Translations under genes and position numbers: made by a program | In this document: in pieces, positions 1-8,219 of the stretch | Layout: the number at the start of each line of letters is the position of its first letter | Numbering within the stretch: position 1 is the first letter of the stretch | The notes under the pieces: generated by a model | The model's database searches: none | The model's input: the letters and a program-made list of their open reading frames with translations, nothing else | What the model was told of the DNA's origin: nothing | Source: JAJDUF01 sp965238265 | GTDB lineage: Bacteria; Chloroflexota; UBA11872; UBA12225; JAJDUF01 | Direction: 5' to 3' | Assembly (NCBI GenBank): GCA_965238265.1 | Contig: OZ250185.1 | Location: 186,001 to 250,000 of the forward strand | DNA length: 64,000 nt

Positions 1-2
1 TG

Positions 3-125
3 CTGAGGACGATGTATCATGTGGATGGGTCCGATGATCTCGTCCAAGAAATTGCACTGGCCGCAGTGGAGTATCGCCGCAAACATTATGGTAAGCCTCC
101 TTCTTCTTCCTCAGTGAGGGAGTAG
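3..125 (+). CDS. C-terminal end of an unidentified gene, cut by window start
   Basis: An open frame enters from the left edge and ends at TAG 123-125, giving 40 residues that finish in a serine-rich tail. The body of the gene is outside the window, so no family can be named. The strong hairpin at 161-204 lies just downstream and would suit the end of a transcription unit. It may also be a chance open frame, because only 120 bases are visible. Confidence 0.35.
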   Translation: MRTMYHVDGSDDLVQEIALAAVEYRRKHYGKPPSSSSVRE

Positions 126-259
126 GCGAGGGAGCGGTCGTGTCGCCCCCTCGCTGAGTGGTGATGACGGCCCACCGGTATCGTTGCCGGTGGGCCGTCG
201 TCACTTACGGGCCTCGTTGTTAATTCAGCTACGAGCGAGCGCATTAGTTCGAGGGTCAT
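86..259 (-). CDS. possible small ORF (57 aa) with a strong ribosome binding site
   Basis: A short frame on the minus strand begins with ATG at 259, preceded by GGGAGGTG six bases upstream, one of the better Shine-Dalgarno matches in this part of the window. The product would start MTLELMRSLVAEL and end in an acidic, glycine-containing tail (EEEEGGLP). It reads through the palindrome at 161-204, which argues that the middle may be a non-coding hairpin. No family is recognised; a leader peptide or a spurious frame are both possible. Confidence 0.2.
   Translation of the reverse strand: MTLELMRSLVAELTTRPVSDDGPPATIPVGRHHHSARGRHDRSLAYSLTEEEEGGLP
161..204. terminator. long hairpin, probable bidirectional transcription end
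   Basis: Bases 161-178 pair with 187-204 (18-bp stem, one G-T type mismatch, 8-base loop). No clear T-run follows, so it may be a transcript end or another intergenic palindrome. The rest of 205-470 has no convincing gene; it includes a GC-rich palindromic repeat near 380-402. Confidence 0.5.
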
Positions 260-470
260 GGTGTCCACCTCCCTTCGTCGGCGTGGTGCGGCCGCGGTGG
301 CCTCTCTCCCTATCCATGCCGCACGATAGGCGTGGTGTTTGTGAAGGCCGCGGGGGCTAGGCAGCGTAATAGTTCCCCTGCGAAGCGGGGGGGCCAGAGC
401 CTAACCGCCGCACTCCCCCTCTCTACATGGTGGAGAGGGGGCCGGGGGGTGAGGATTGGATAAGCCGCCC

Positions 471-1562
471 CTACTCGCGCGGTAGCGGGAACGTGACCTT
501 GCGGTTGCCTTCGTGCTGCGAGCGGAGGATGCCCAGCAGGATTTCGACCGTGTGGAGTGCGTCGGTGGCCGGAGAGATCAGCGGCGCCGCTGGCTCTCGC
601 CCGGCAGCCTGCGCGTCAAGGTGCTGTGCTAGCTCCTCGATCCCGGCAAGCTGCGCCTCGTAGGTGTGCGCCGGAGCGTCGAGCGGGCGCTGGCCGCCTT
701 CATCCCACACCTCCATCCCGCCGTCGCTGGCGCGGATGCGGCCGCGCTCACAGAGCAGCTCGAAGGCCCAGCCTCTGGCCTCCGGCGTTTTCGTCAGGCT
801 GACGTGTGACCGGATTCCATTGCGAAAGCGCACGTAGACATCGGCGCCAGGGTCGGTCGCCGGGTCTCTCCCGCCATCACCGGCATAGGCCGGTCCGTAG
901 TCGTGGTGCATATCCGCCAACTCTGCGACCAGCCATTCCGGCTCCGAGCCGACCAGGAAGCACAGCATGTCAATGAGATGGGTGCCGTTGCGGAACATCA
1001 TCGCTCGCGGGCCGGTCATTGTGGCTACGACCTGTCGCAGGGCGCCAAGCTCCTCACTGGCTACGAAGTCGCGGAGGTGAATCCACGGTCCGCGCAGCCG
1101 CCGCGTGTGATCCACCGACAGGGGAACGCCGTGCTCGGCGCACGCCGCGATCATCCGATCAGCGTCGGCCAGGGTAGTAGCGAGGGGCTTCTCGCAGAAA
1201 ATGCCCTTGACGCCGGCTGCAACCCCATCCACGACCATATTGGCGTGCAGGTGGTCGGACGTGGCGACCGAGAGCAGGTCCAGCCGCTCCTCGCGCAACA
1301 TCGCTTTGTAGTCGGTGTAGGTGTTGACCTCCGGCCACACGTCACCCCACGTCGTGCGGAAGCCGTCCAGTAGCTCGGTCTTAAGCTCGCACACGGCCAC
1401 CACGTCCACGCGCGGCACCTGCGCGTAGGCCGCGGCGTGGCTACCCCCTTGCGTCGCGCCCAGGGCCGGGTGCGCCGGAGCCGCTCCCCGCCCGGCTGCG
1501 ATGCCCGACAACCCGATGATTCCCGCGCGATAGTGCCCTGCTGAGGATGTTGCTGTGTTCAT
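471..1562 (-). CDS. Gfo/Idh/MocA family NAD(P)-dependent oxidoreductase
   Basis: Predicted cytosolic dehydrogenase acting on a sugar, inositol or similar polyol. The N-terminal 120 residues form a Rossmann domain (IIGLSGIAAGRG start, acidic residue after VAVCE), followed by the family EKPLA signature with its catalytic-region lysine and the C-terminal alpha/beta substrate domain. About 363 aa is normal. The second ATG (1562) is chosen because AGGA sits five bases upstream, while the first ATG (1568) overlaps that site. It lies 37 bp downstream of the DUF3604-like gene on the same strand, so the two are probably co-transcribed. The substrate cannot be told from sequence. Confidence 0.85.
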   Translation of the reverse strand: MNTATSSAGHYRAGIIGLSGIAAGRGAAPAHPALGATQGGSHAAAYAQVPRVDVVAVCELKTELLDGFRTTWGDVWPEVNTYTDYKAMLREERLDLLSVATSDHLHANMVVDGVAAGVKGIFCEKPLATTLADADRMIAACAEHGVPLSVDHTRRLRGPWIHLRDFVASEELGALRQVVATMTGPRAMMFRNGTHLIDMLCFLVGSEPEWLVAELADMHHDYGPAYAGDGGRDPATDPGADVYVRFRNGIRSHVSLTKTPEARGWAFELLCERGRIRASDGGMEVWDEGGQRPLDAPAHTYEAQLAGIEELAQHLDAQAAGREPAAPLISPATDALHTVEILLGILRSQHEGNRKVTFPLPRE

Positions 1563-1599
1563 GGCCATCCTTTCTTGTAGCGCCGGCTGCTACACGCTG

Positions 1600-3588
1600 C
1601 TACGTTCGCTCGATCCACACCGGCGTAGACCAGGCCATCGGCACGCGGCCGCGGATACGGTCGCGCTGACGCACCCGGAGATAATACAGCGCAGCGGGCG
1701 GTGGGTCGGGATCTTCCCACTCTAGGCGCAGGTCCAGCTCGCCCTGCCCGGTGAGCGTATGGACTACTTGGAAGGCGGCCGTCGCATCGCCGTTCCGGGC
1801 CGCCGCGCCGCTCAGATCGCCACGGATCACTTCAAGACGGTCCAGCGCGGCGGTGCCGGCCACTGCCGCGGCGATATGGGCCGGGCCGTCTACCTGCACG
1901 TGTGCCCCCGGCATAGCCCCCACCACGGACCAGTCGAGCAGGATGCGCTCACCGGTCGTGCCATACGTCCGGCGGGTACGGAGGGAGTCGAAGATAGCCT
2001 CGCGGGTGAGCCGCGGCGCCTGGACTGCGGCCAAGCCGGTCTGACGGAGGCCGGGCTGCGCCTGATGGTTGTCGGACGAGCAGATAACCCCGAGGCGCTG
2101 CCCCGTCAGCCAGACATCCCAGGCGTAGTGCGGCCCTGGCGCCGACGTGTTGAGCGAGAAGTCACAGCGCTCGTAGGCCAGCGGATGGTCGGCATCCACG
2201 CACTCGCACTGGCCATGACCGGAGTATATCTCGATCACCGGCCGGTACGGATTTTCGCCTTGCGCGGGATGCTGCCAGTCGGGGTTCGGCCCGGTACCAC
2301 CCGGTACTGCTCCCTGAGCGAGTGGCGAGAACATCACGCCCGTATGGTGGGGGATGGTCAGCACAGCGTCGCTCCCGCCGACTTCGCGCTCCAGATGGTG
2401 CCAGAGGTCGGGTAGCGTGCCGCGGTTGGCGCCGAAGAGCGGTCCGCGCGCACCGCGATAGTACACGTTGTGGTGCGCCCAAGGGCTGCTGAACGTGCCC
2501 TCGTAGCCCAGGATCGTGACAAACTGCCCCGGTACGTGGTGCCGCGCGACATCGTTGGTGATGCGCTGCCACTGCTCATCGGTCAGCGTTTCGGCGTGGT
2601 CACTCAAACAGTAGAAGTCGAGCGCCGCCACCTCGCGGGCGTAGGTGAAGGGGCGCCCGCCGGTGGCGTCAAAACTGTGCAGCGAGTGCGAGTGCAGATC
2701 GCCCCAGTAGATCGGTCGCGCCGCGCCGGCGGTCGCCGTGACGCGAACGGGGTTGCTCACCGCTTCGAGGCCGCTGGCCGGGCCGCCGACAATCCGCGCC
2801 GTCAGGCGCAAGATACCGTCCGCGCGGGGGGTAATCGGAATGCGGAGCACGCCCTCGTGCCGGGCCGGTACTGCGACCCGCGCGGGATACTCCGCTGCAC
2901 CGGTCACGGTGCCCAGGACGACCGTACCACTAGCTGCGGAGACGGCATTCTGCCAGCCGTCGAGTACGGCGAGGTGCAGCACCCCGGTCTCGCCGACGGC
3001 CAGTTGCGAGGGCAGCAGCGCCGTAAGCTCCACCGGCTCGGCGCCCCGCCCCGCCAGGGTGCCGGTGGCTGCACGGTGTAGGGCGGTGAAGTGCCCGGTC
3101 CCGCCGGAGTCTATTGCGGCGCGTAGCGCCTCGGTCCCATGGGGATGGAGCGGAGCGGCAAAGCCCCGGCTGCCGCCCCGTTGATCGCCGTAGACGATCT
3201 CGATTGTGTCTCCCGCGTCGAGGCGCCCGCGCCGCACCCGTACTTCGGTCACGAAAGCGTAACGATGCTCGCGGCCATCAAGCCCTCGCCGGTTGGCCTT
3301 GACGTACTCGTCGGTCGTGCCGCCGTGTACGGTGCAGGTTAGCTCGACACCCGGTTTGGCGCAGCGGGCGGTCACGTAGTTGTCGGCGGCGGGGGCCGTG
3401 CTCTGTGCGCCATGCGAGGAGTTCCGGTACCACACGTGCCAGGTTTCGGGAAGCTGCACACGCACCGCCGCTCCCGCCGCCAACCCCAGCGCACCCACCC
3501 GATAGCTGACGACCCACGTGCCCCACTCCCCGGCCGTGCCGGCGGCCGGCATGACGGTGGCTTGACCTAGCTCGTGATCCCTGGCCAT
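1600..3588 (-). CDS. DUF3604-like PHP-type metal-dependent hydrolase
   Basis: A 662-aa protein with an N-terminal beta-rich region (about residues 1-290, including Ig-like stretches) and a C-terminal PHP-like metallohydrolase region that starts at YWGDLHSHS and continues with CLSDHAE, IPHHTG and CSSDNH. These His/Asp motifs are the metal ligands expected of the PHP fold. DUF3604 proteins of this size are common next to sugar or polyol degradation genes, and here the neighbour is a Gfo/Idh oxidoreductase. No signal peptide is visible. The substrate is unknown. A 166-bp gap separates it from the divergent aldo/keto reductase, so promoters for both must lie there. Confidence 0.75.
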   Translation of the reverse strand: MARDHELGQATVMPAAGTAGEWGTWVVSYRVGALGLAAGAAVRVQLPETWHVWYRNSSHGAQSTAPAADNYVTARCAKPGVELTCTVHGGTTDEYVKANRRGLDGREHRYAFVTEVRVRRGRLDAGDTIEIVYGDQRGGSRGFAAPLHPHGTEALRAAIDSGGTGHFTALHRAATGTLAGRGAEPVELTALLPSQLAVGETGVLHLAVLDGWQNAVSAASGTVVLGTVTGAAEYPARVAVPARHEGVLRIPITPRADGILRLTARIVGGPASGLEAVSNPVRVTATAGAARPIYWGDLHSHSLHSFDATGGRPFTYAREVAALDFYCLSDHAETLTDEQWQRITNDVARHHVPGQFVTILGYEGTFSSPWAHHNVYYRGARGPLFGANRGTLPDLWHHLEREVGGSDAVLTIPHHTGVMFSPLAQGAVPGGTGPNPDWQHPAQGENPYRPVIEIYSGHGQCECVDADHPLAYERCDFSLNTSAPGPHYAWDVWLTGQRLGVICSSDNHQAQPGLRQTGLAAVQAPRLTREAIFDSLRTRRTYGTTGERILLDWSVVGAMPGAHVQVDGPAHIAAAVAGTAALDRLEVIRGDLSGAAARNGDATAAFQVVHTLTGQGELDLRLEWEDPDPPPAALYYLRVRQRDRIRGRVPMAWSTPVWIERT

Positions 3589-3754
3589 GAACTACGCTCC
3601 TCTCGCCGCAGTGCCATGGAGTCTCGCCTGTAGCGGCGCTCGCTGTCCACTCGCCAAGGGGATGACAAGACCGCGTACAATGAAGGGACGCAGCGGGTGC
3701 ATACGCAGCACGGCCGGCTGGCGGCGCAGACCACCGGCAGAAAGGAAGAGCCGT

Positions 3755-4627
3755 ATGGAGCAGCGGCGTCTCGGACGCACGGAGCATCGGAGCACGGTCG
3801 TTATCTTGGGCGCGGTGGCGTTCGGGCGCGTGCCGCAGTCGGAGGCGGATCGCTCCATCGAGCTGGCGATGCAGCACGGCGTCAATCACATTGACGTGGC
3901 GCCCAGCTATGGGGAGGCCGAGCTGCGGCTAGGCCCTTGGCTCGCTCGCCACCGCGACGACTTTTTCCTCGCCTGCAAGACCACCAAGCGCAGCCGGGAG
4001 GAAGCGCGGGAAGAGCTGCATCGGTCCCTCGACCGCCTGCGGGTTTCTACGCTTGACCTCTACCAGCTGCACGCGGTGAAGACCGTGGATGAGCTTGACG
4101 CGGTGCTGGCGCCGGGCGGAGCTATCGAGGCCCTCGTCGAGGCGCGCGACGCCGGCTTGGTCCGGTTCCTCGGCATCACCGGCCATAGCCTGACGGCCCC
4201 GGCCACACACGCCGAGGCATTGCGGCGCTTCGACTTCGACACCGTGATGTTCCCGCTCAACTACGTCCTGTGGTCCAATCCGGCTTATCGGCATAGCGCG
4301 GAGAATCTGCTGGCGCTGGCCCATAGCAAGGATGTCGGGGTCCAGATTATCAAATCTATCGGGCATAGCGGCTGGGGTGATCGAACGCGCACCCACCGCA
4401 CCTGGTATGCCCCCTTCATGGAGCAGGAGGACATTGATACTGCGCTCCGGTTCGTCCTGTCGCAGCCGGTAACCGCAGCGCCGTCGGCCGGTGATGTCCA
4501 CCTCCTGCCGAAGGTACTCGACGCTGCCGAGCGTTTTCAGCCGATGGATCCACAGGAGCAGGAGGCGCTGGTACGCGCCGGCCGCGCGCTCGCCGCGGCG
4601 GCGCCGGAGCCGCTGTTTGCTGCCTGA
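3755..4627 (+). CDS. aldo/keto reductase family protein
   Basis: About 290 aa, TIM-barrel NAD(P)H-dependent oxidoreductase. The family tetrad is visible: Asp and Tyr in DVAPSYGEAE, Lys in ACKT and His in QLHAV. The start is set at ATG 3755 because AAAGGAAGAG lies directly upstream; the frame is open further 5' but that part is arginine-rich and not homologous-looking. The C-terminal third has the HLLPKVLDAAERF helix seen in predicted oxidoreductases of this subgroup. It is transcribed away from the DUF3604 and Gfo/Idh pair and may act on the same substrate class, but this is only an inference from position. Confidence 0.85.
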   Translation: MEQRRLGRTEHRSTVVILGAVAFGRVPQSEADRSIELAMQHGVNHIDVAPSYGEAELRLGPWLARHRDDFFLACKTTKRSREEAREELHRSLDRLRVSTLDLYQLHAVKTVDELDAVLAPGGAIEALVEARDAGLVRFLGITGHSLTAPATHAEALRRFDFDTVMFPLNYVLWSNPAYRHSAENLLALAHSKDVGVQIIKSIGHSGWGDRTRTHRTWYAPFMEQEDIDTALRFVLSQPVTAAPSAGDVHLLPKVLDAAERFQPMDPQEQEALVRAGRALAAAAPEPLFAA

Positions 4628-4644
4628 TGGGGCACCCGCCCTAT

Positions 4645-4667
4645 ATTCCCGCGCACGCGGGAATGAC
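4645..4667. repeat. REP-like palindrome, type A
   Basis: A short palindrome, ATTCCCGCGCACGCGGGAAT plus GAC, between two convergent genes. Relatives occur at 42857-42915, 47413-47437, 49649-49708 and 54960-54984. Being between convergent stops, it may also help end transcription. Confidence 0.7.
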
Positions 4668-4681
4668 CGGGAAATGTCAAC

Positions 4682-5788
4682 CTAGAAGTGGTCAAGCTCC
4701 CACATGTGCGGATAGCCGGCCGGGAACAGGCCGCGGATCGTCGCTAGGTCGCCAGCGTCGGCGCCGCCGTGCTCGCGCCAAAGCTCCTCAATACCGCGGC
4801 AGCCCATCAGAAGCTGGAGCAGCTGTTGTTGGGGTGGCCGAATCTGCAACGTGGGGCCAACTCCGAACTCCAGGCGAGCCTGACCGGCGTCCGGGCAGTC
4901 AAACTCGACGCTGCCGGGCCGCGCCTCGACCGGCAGCGCCCGTATGCGGGCGGCGATGCCTGGCTCAATCGCTGCTGCCAATGCGGCCAGGTCCACGATG
5001 CGGCCCATGCCGCCGTGATTAGCCGGGTGCGTGATCTCGACCTTGCAGCCGATTCCGCGGAGCAGTCCCATCAGCGGCTCATCAGGGGGCAGCGGGAGCC
5101 GCAGCCGCTCTTGGCGTCGCGCGAGCGCTGCTTGCCCGAGACAAGCGATCAGGCTGGCGCCGGCAGTGGGCACGTGCTCGGCCGGCACGATCACATCCAT
5201 AACCGAAAGGGAGGCCGGGTCGCCCTCGAGGAGCATGTATCCAGTGGGGTGAGCGGACTCTGCGGCCACCAGAATCCGACTCGGATGCCCCCACCACACC
5301 TCTTCCTCCAACGCCTCGTAGAAGGCGCGAGTGCGTCGAACGGCGCCACTGCGGCATGCGTTGACGCGCGTATACAGGTCGAGCAGCCCGGCGTGATCCT
5401 CTGGGCGCGCCGGGCGGACGGTTGTCGTGGCCGATAGACGCTCGGCATCGCGCACGGCCACTGAGACTGCATACTCGGGCAGCACCGGGATGTAGTCGAA
5501 ACGGTGATAGTAGTCGGGAATGCCGAAGAGGACCGAGACGGCGTAGCGCTCGCGCTCCATGTACGACACGGCCTCTCGCATGAGGCGACTAGCGCACCCT
5601 TTGTCGCGGTGCTGCGACTGGACCACCACGTTGGCGATGCCGCCCATCCGTACCCAAGCACCGTAGAGGCGCATGGTGAGGTCATTCACCTCGGCTCTGC
5701 CGACGGTCTGGCCGGCCACGACCAGGCTCAGTTTGCACTTCCTACGCTGCGGCCCGTCCACCTGCTCGAATCGAATCTCCGGTTCCAT
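4682..5788 (-). CDS. Eis-like GNAT family N-acetyltransferase
   Basis: 368 aa. The N-terminal half is a GNAT domain with the acetyl-CoA loop in VVVQSQHRDKGCASRLM and the adjacent VLFGIPDYYHRFDY segment; the second half resembles a further GNAT domain and an SCP2-like tail, the arrangement of Eis-type enhanced-intracellular-survival acetyltransferases. Such proteins acetylate amines, including aminoglycosides in some species, but the natural substrate here cannot be predicted. It ends with TAG immediately before a palindromic repeat and faces the aldo/keto reductase. Its 5' end diverges from the FGGY kinase. Confidence 0.8.
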   Translation of the reverse strand: MEPEIRFEQVDGPQRRKCKLSLVVAGQTVGRAEVNDLTMRLYGAWVRMGGIANVVVQSQHRDKGCASRLMREAVSYMERERYAVSVLFGIPDYYHRFDYIPVLPEYAVSVAVRDAERLSATTTVRPARPEDHAGLLDLYTRVNACRSGAVRRTRAFYEALEEEVWWGHPSRILVAAESAHPTGYMLLEGDPASLSVMDVIVPAEHVPTAGASLIACLGQAALARRQERLRLPLPPDEPLMGLLRGIGCKVEITHPANHGGMGRIVDLAALAAAIEPGIAARIRALPVEARPGSVEFDCPDAGQARLEFGVGPTLQIRPPQQQLLQLLMGCRGIEELWREHGGADAGDLATIRGLFPAGYPHMWELDHF

Positions 5789-5848
5789 CTGGCTCCACTC
5801 CTCGCTTCACCCTCGCCCCTGACAAGGGCTGGGCGGCGGCGTGTTCAC

Positions 5849-5854
5849 TATACT
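5849..5854 (+). promoter_or_regulatory. -10 box (TATACT) for a probably leaderless transcript
   Basis: TATACT lies only eight bases before ATG 5863 of the FGGY kinase, and no Shine-Dalgarno sequence is present. The transcription start would fall at or next to the A of ATG. No good -35 hexamer is seen. Confidence 0.45.
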
Positions 5855-5862
5855 TGCCTACC

Positions 5863-7431
5863 ATGACTACACCCGAACCGCCCTACTTTCTCGGTATTGA
5901 CATCGGTACAACGGGTATTCGTGCCGTCGTGTTCGACGCCGGAGCGCGGGTCGTCGCGGCAGCACGCCAGGATTGCCACCTCTACGCCCCACACGCAGGC
6001 TGGGCGGAACAGGACCCGGACGAGGTGCTCACGGCCACGAACGCCGTAGTCCGCGCAGCCGCGGGACTGGCCGCCGAAGAGCTAGGAACTCTCCGGCCGC
6101 CCATCGCGGCCATCGCGTTCAGCGCTATCTTGCACACGATCATCCCCGTGGATCATCGTGGCGTAGCTCTGGGACGCTCCATCATGTGGGCGGATACCCG
6201 GAGCCTGCCGTTTGCAGAAGAGATCAAGCACGAGTACGACGCGCATCGTCTCTACTCCCGCACCGGTTGCCCCGTGCATCCGATGTACTCGCCCGCCAAG
6301 CTGCGGTGGTACCGTGCCCATCGAGCCGAGGTCTTCCGGCAAGCAGCCCGGTTCATCACGATCAAAGAGTACGTCCAGGCCGATTGGCTGGGGCCGGTAC
6401 CCGTAGACTACTCGCTGGCCTCCGGCACCGGGCTGCTGGACTTGGCCACCCGCGAGTGGGATGCCGAGTCGTTGGAGACGGCGGGCATCGGCCCGGAACG
6501 GCTGGCGTCACTCGTGGACACCACGGCGGTCGTCGGAACCCTCCCGGCGGCGACGGCCGAGCGATTGGGGCTGCCGCCGGGCTGCCCCGTCGTCTCCGGA
6601 GCCGGGGATGGCCCCCTCTCGACGCTGGGGACCGGTTGCGTGGAGCCGGGGCAGTACACGGCGATGGTGGCCACGAGCGGCGCCGTGCGCGCTGTCACGG
6701 ACCGGCCGGTGACCGATCCGCAAGGCCGCAACTGGTGCTACTACCTGGCCGAGGGGCGCTGGGTTGCCGGCTGTGCGATCAATAACGCTGGGCTGGCGGT
6801 GCGCTGGCTGCGCGACCAAGTGCTCGCGGCTCCGCCGATGCCCGGCGAGGCCAGCAACCCGACAGTGAGCGCCGACGAGGTAGACCGATGGGCTGCCGCC
6901 GTGCCCCCCGGCGCGGATGGCCTCATCATCCTGCCCTTCCTCACGGGGGAGCGCAGCCCCTATTGGAACGCTGCTGCCCGCGGTGTCGTGTTTGGTCTGT
7001 CGCTGGCGCATCATCGCGGACATCTGGTGCGGGCGATGCTGGAGGGCATCGGCTACCGGATGCGCAGCATTCTCGATGCCCTGACCGAGGTCGCCGGCCC
7101 GGTGACCGAGGTACGGGCGGCCGGTGGATTTATCGGCTCGCCCGTCTGGTTGCAGATTGTGGCCGATGTGCTCGACCAGCCACTGCACCTGCCGGTGACA
7201 CAGGAAGCGTCGGCGCTCGGCGCTGCGATGCTGGCGATGCGTGCCACCGGCCACGTGGAGCGGTTCGCGGAGCTGCTGCGGTTCGTACAGGTTGAGGGCG
7301 CATGCCAGCCGAATCCGGCGAACGTGCAAACCTACCGCCGCCTCTACGACCTCTACATGCGCCTCTATTGGCGGCTCCAGGACGATTTTCGGGAGATAGC
7401 CGACTTCCAGGCCGCAGCCATTGACTCCTGA
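5863..7431 (+). CDS. FGGY family carbohydrate kinase (gluconokinase-like)
   Basis: 522 aa, ATP-dependent sugar kinase. The N-terminal phosphate-binding loop FLGIDIGTTGIRAVVFD, the MWADTR segment, GAGDGPLSTLGTGC in the centre and AAGGFIGSPVWLQIVADVL near the C-terminus follow the FGGY ASKHA fold. The overall pattern is closest to gluconokinase or xylulokinase, not glycerol kinase, but the exact sugar is uncertain. ATG 5863 is preferred over TTG 5854 because the latter overlaps the -10 box. It is monocistronic, divergent from the acetyltransferase, and may serve the same sugar pathway as the upstream oxidoreductases. Confidence 0.85.
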   Translation: MTTPEPPYFLGIDIGTTGIRAVVFDAGARVVAAARQDCHLYAPHAGWAEQDPDEVLTATNAVVRAAAGLAAEELGTLRPPIAAIAFSAILHTIIPVDHRGVALGRSIMWADTRSLPFAEEIKHEYDAHRLYSRTGCPVHPMYSPAKLRWYRAHRAEVFRQAARFITIKEYVQADWLGPVPVDYSLASGTGLLDLATREWDAESLETAGIGPERLASLVDTTAVVGTLPAATAERLGLPPGCPVVSGAGDGPLSTLGTGCVEPGQYTAMVATSGAVRAVTDRPVTDPQGRNWCYYLAEGRWVAGCAINNAGLAVRWLRDQVLAAPPMPGEASNPTVSADEVDRWAAAVPPGADGLIILPFLTGERSPYWNAAARGVVFGLSLAHHRGHLVRAMLEGIGYRMRSILDALTEVAGPVTEVRAAGGFIGSPVWLQIVADVLDQPLHLPVTQEASALGAAMLAMRATGHVERFAELLRFVQVEGACQPNPANVQTYRRLYDLYMRLYWRLQDDFREIADFQAAAIDS

Positions 7432-7469
7432 GCGCCTACCTCGCTGGCGCTTGGATCACCCCCCGGAAT

Positions 7470-7516
7470 CCACATCCCCCTGCGGAGCGGGGGGACCATA
7501 GGGGGGCGGTAACACG
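7470..7516. repeat. GC-rich intergenic palindrome, type B
   Basis: CCCCCTGCGGAGCGGGGGG followed by ACCATAGGGGGG. Related blocks stand near 380-402, 9690-9760 and 58757-58800, always between genes or at gene ends. This indicates a dispersed small repeat family. Confidence 0.55.
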
Positions 7517-7546
7517 CTGTTGCGCTTGGTGCATGGCGGGGTCAAG

Positions 7547-7903
7547 CTACTTCCGACCTGCTTCCAGGGCGCGGTGCGCCGTGAGCGTCCTGAGGAGCGA
7601 TCCGGCCAGCCGGCGATAGAGTGCCGCCAAGCGGCCGGCGTGAGCGGCACTTTTCGCATGAGCGGATAGAAACTGCCTAAGCTCCGCACCGAGATCATCG
7701 GGGAGGTGCTCCAAGACGTCGGTCGTCCGGCCATCCGTTAGTAGGCTCTTCCGCACCCGGCACTTGGCTGTCGCTGGGGATTGTTGTTGCCCCGCTGCTA
7801 GCTGCTCGGCCAGAAAGTCGAGCACGTCCTGACGGACCAGGTGAATTTGGCTCTCCTGAAGCGCAGGATCCGGCTGCTGCCGAGAAGCGACATCAACTGC
7901 CAT
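7547..7903 (-). CDS. hypothetical protein (118 aa)
   Basis: An uncharacterised, soluble, mostly helical small protein rich in leucine, alanine and arginine. No known motif is recognised. It follows the 91-aa gene by 19 bases on the same strand and both follow the secreted metalloprotease-like gene, so they look like one transcript. The C-terminus ends near a type B intergenic repeat. Coding status rests on length and operon-like spacing only. Confidence 0.5.
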   Translation of the reverse strand: MAVDVASRQQPDPALQESQIHLVRQDVLDFLAEQLAAGQQQSPATAKCRVRKSLLTDGRTTDVLEHLPDDLGAELRQFLSAHAKSAAHAGRLAALYRRLAGSLLRTLTAHRALEAGRK

Positions 7904-7922
7904 TGTGCTTACCAGTGTACCA

Positions 7923-8198
7923 CTAGATTCTACCGAGGACTACCGGCCAACATTGCAGAGTCACCCACCGTGCCACCGCCTCTGCGACTTCCTCGCGGCG
8001 GAGGTAGAAGAACTGGAGCCGGCCAGCAAAGAGCTCCTCAAATAGATTGTCTGGCCTGACAAAGTGTAAGTCGAGTAGGTAGATGGCGAGGAAGTCCGCG
8101 ACCTCCAACTCACCAGGACCTGAGCGCAACCCATGCCGGCGAAGCATTATGCGCTCACGCCGATAGACAGCCTCGACATAGCTACAGAACCGCGCCAA
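7923..8198 (-). CDS. hypothetical protein (91 aa)
   Basis: A small protein with the sequence features of a folded helical domain (acidic and hydrophobic residues alternating, ELEVADFLAIYLLDLHF), not recognised. It starts 21 bases after the end of the metalloprotease-like gene and ends 19 bases before the next small gene. This tight spacing supports a three-gene operon. A role linked to the secreted protein is possible but not shown. Confidence 0.5.
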   Translation of the reverse strand: MARFCSYVEAVYRRERIMLRRHGLRSGPGELEVADFLAIYLLDLHFVRPDNLFEELFAGRLQFFYLRREEVAEAVARWVTLQCWPVVLGRI

Positions 8199-8219
8199 TG
8201 GCCTGGTGGGCCGAGCGCG

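Noticed and set aside
7456..7734. Overlapping minus frame near the FGGY kinase end
   Set aside because: It lies mostly over the 118-aa gene in another frame and reads through a GC-rich repeat.
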